Part shown: positions 63,842 to 64,000 of the stretch, piece by piece | Position numbering within the stretch: position 1 is the stretch's first letter | Layout of the letters: each line of letters starts with the position of its first letter | Assembly: GCF_003721245.1 (NCBI RefSeq) | Contig: NZ_RIZG01000003.1 | Coordinates: 248,001-312,000 of the forward strand | Source of the DNA: Marinomonas hwangdonensis | Lineage (GTDB): Bacteria; Pseudomonadota; Gammaproteobacteria; Pseudomonadales; Marinomonadaceae | Direction of reading: 5' to 3' | Length of the DNA stretch: 64,000 bases | Notes under the pieces: generated by a model | Seen by the model: only the letters and a program-made list of their open reading frames with translations | What the model was told of the DNA's origin: nothing | The model's database searches: none | Position numbers and translations under genes: made by a program

Positions 63842-64000
63842 ATGAGCGACACAGTAACAAAAGCGTTTACCGATTGCGCGACTAAGAATAAGAGAAAAGA
63901 ACTCGCAGAACGTTTTACTCAATACTTAAAAAGCCGTAATACAAAAGATAATGCCTATGTTGTGAACCTAAACGGCGCTTGGGGAACAGGGAAAACTTAC
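63842..64000 (+). CDS. KAP-type P-loop NTPase, N-terminal part (cut by window edge)
   Basis: The frame starts at an ATG preceded by AAGGA and runs off the end after 53 codons. The visible part is helical and charged, then reads AYVVNLNGAWGTGKTY. This is a Walker A (GxxGxGKT) in the form typical of KAP-family NTPases, where it follows a short hydrophobic strand near the N-terminus. KAP proteins are often membrane-attached and include known or suspected phage-defence ATPases. Nothing more can be said without the remainder. Confidence 0.7.
   Translation, partial: MSDTVTKAFTDCATKNKRKELAERFTQYLKSRNTKDNAYVVNLNGAWGTGKTY

Noticed and set aside
63571..63922. Minus-strand frames overlapping the right-edge hairpin and the KAP-like start
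   Set aside because: They run across the palindrome and antisense to two supported genes, and their sequence resembles no family.
1..64000. Search for CRISPR arrays, tRNA or rRNA genes, insertion sequences and prophage genes
   Set aside because: By reading, none showed enough evidence: no regularly spaced repeats, no cloverleaf with conserved T-arm, and no transposase or phage structural proteins.

Overview
The window reads as chromosomal DNA of a marine gammaproteobacterium, most like Marinomonas or a close Oceanospirillales relative. This is inferred from the mix of TRAP and Dpp transporters, a cyo terminal oxidase, a Na+:alanine symporter, an FMN-riboswitch-controlled EamA transporter, and protein sequences that look gammaproteobacterial throughout. 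I see no rRNA, tRNA, CRISPR array, insertion sequence or prophage. The genes at both edges are cut.

Layout. 1-3.1 kb: a TVP38/disulfide-oxidoreductase fusion (3' end missing) and an MFS transporter, both on the minus strand. 3.4-9.2 kb: a complete type I restriction-modification operon (hsdM, hsdS, an internally deleted AlbA_2-type gene, hsdR). 9.2-17.2 kb: a sugar-acid catabolic island with a LacI regulator, two matched operators, a DctPQM TRAP transporter, then ltnD-otnK-otnC-otnI. Together these would import a four-carbon sugar acid such as L-threonate or erythronate and convert it to dihydroxyacetone phosphate. 17.2-20.5 kb: a probable riboflavin importer under an FMN riboswitch, RarD, and a RimK-like ATP-grasp protein.

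20.4-28.3 kb is the most unusual part. Six tightly overlapping minus-strand genes encode a kinase-like protein with a possible PhoU-like N-terminus, an ATP-grasp enzyme, an HprK-related kinase, a histidine phosphatase, a PPP-type metallophosphatase and a small amphi-Trp protein. This resembles the uncharacterised 'GAK system' named in TIGRFAMs (from memory). Upstream lies an array of 11-bp-spaced heptamers containing a near-consensus Pho box, correctly placed before a -10 element, so PhoB control under phosphate starvation is likely. Divergently, an 18-codon ORF with a HAD motif I is translationally overlapped with a TPR / LicD-like / cytidylyltransferase fusion.

28.5-40.8 kb holds mixed single genes: SapC-like protein, TauE/SafE permease, methylated-DNA methyltransferase, two-step convergent gamma-glutamylcyclotransferase/DUF4432 pair, chemoreceptor, coniferyl-type aldehyde dehydrogenase, SGNH hydrolase, a beta-hydroxyacid dehydrogenase and an orphan PAS histidine kinase. 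41.3-47.0 kb: a dppABCDF peptide ABC transporter with a hairpin between dppA and dppB. 47.2-50.6 kb: an orphan TRAP binding protein, an AraC regulator and a porin. 50.8-54.8 kb: YehS-like protein, rsmC, a second gamma-glutamylcyclotransferase-like gene and a tannase/feruloyl esterase.

55.0-60.0 kb: the cyoABCDE cytochrome bo3 ubiquinol oxidase operon with its haem O synthase. 61.0-64.0 kb: a Na+:alanine symporter, a DUF2798 protein, a second TauE/SafE permease, a long intergenic hairpin, and the start of a KAP-type P-loop NTPase at the right edge. Start codons below were moved from the longest ORF wherever a Shine-Dalgarno sequence or family length favoured a shorter one.
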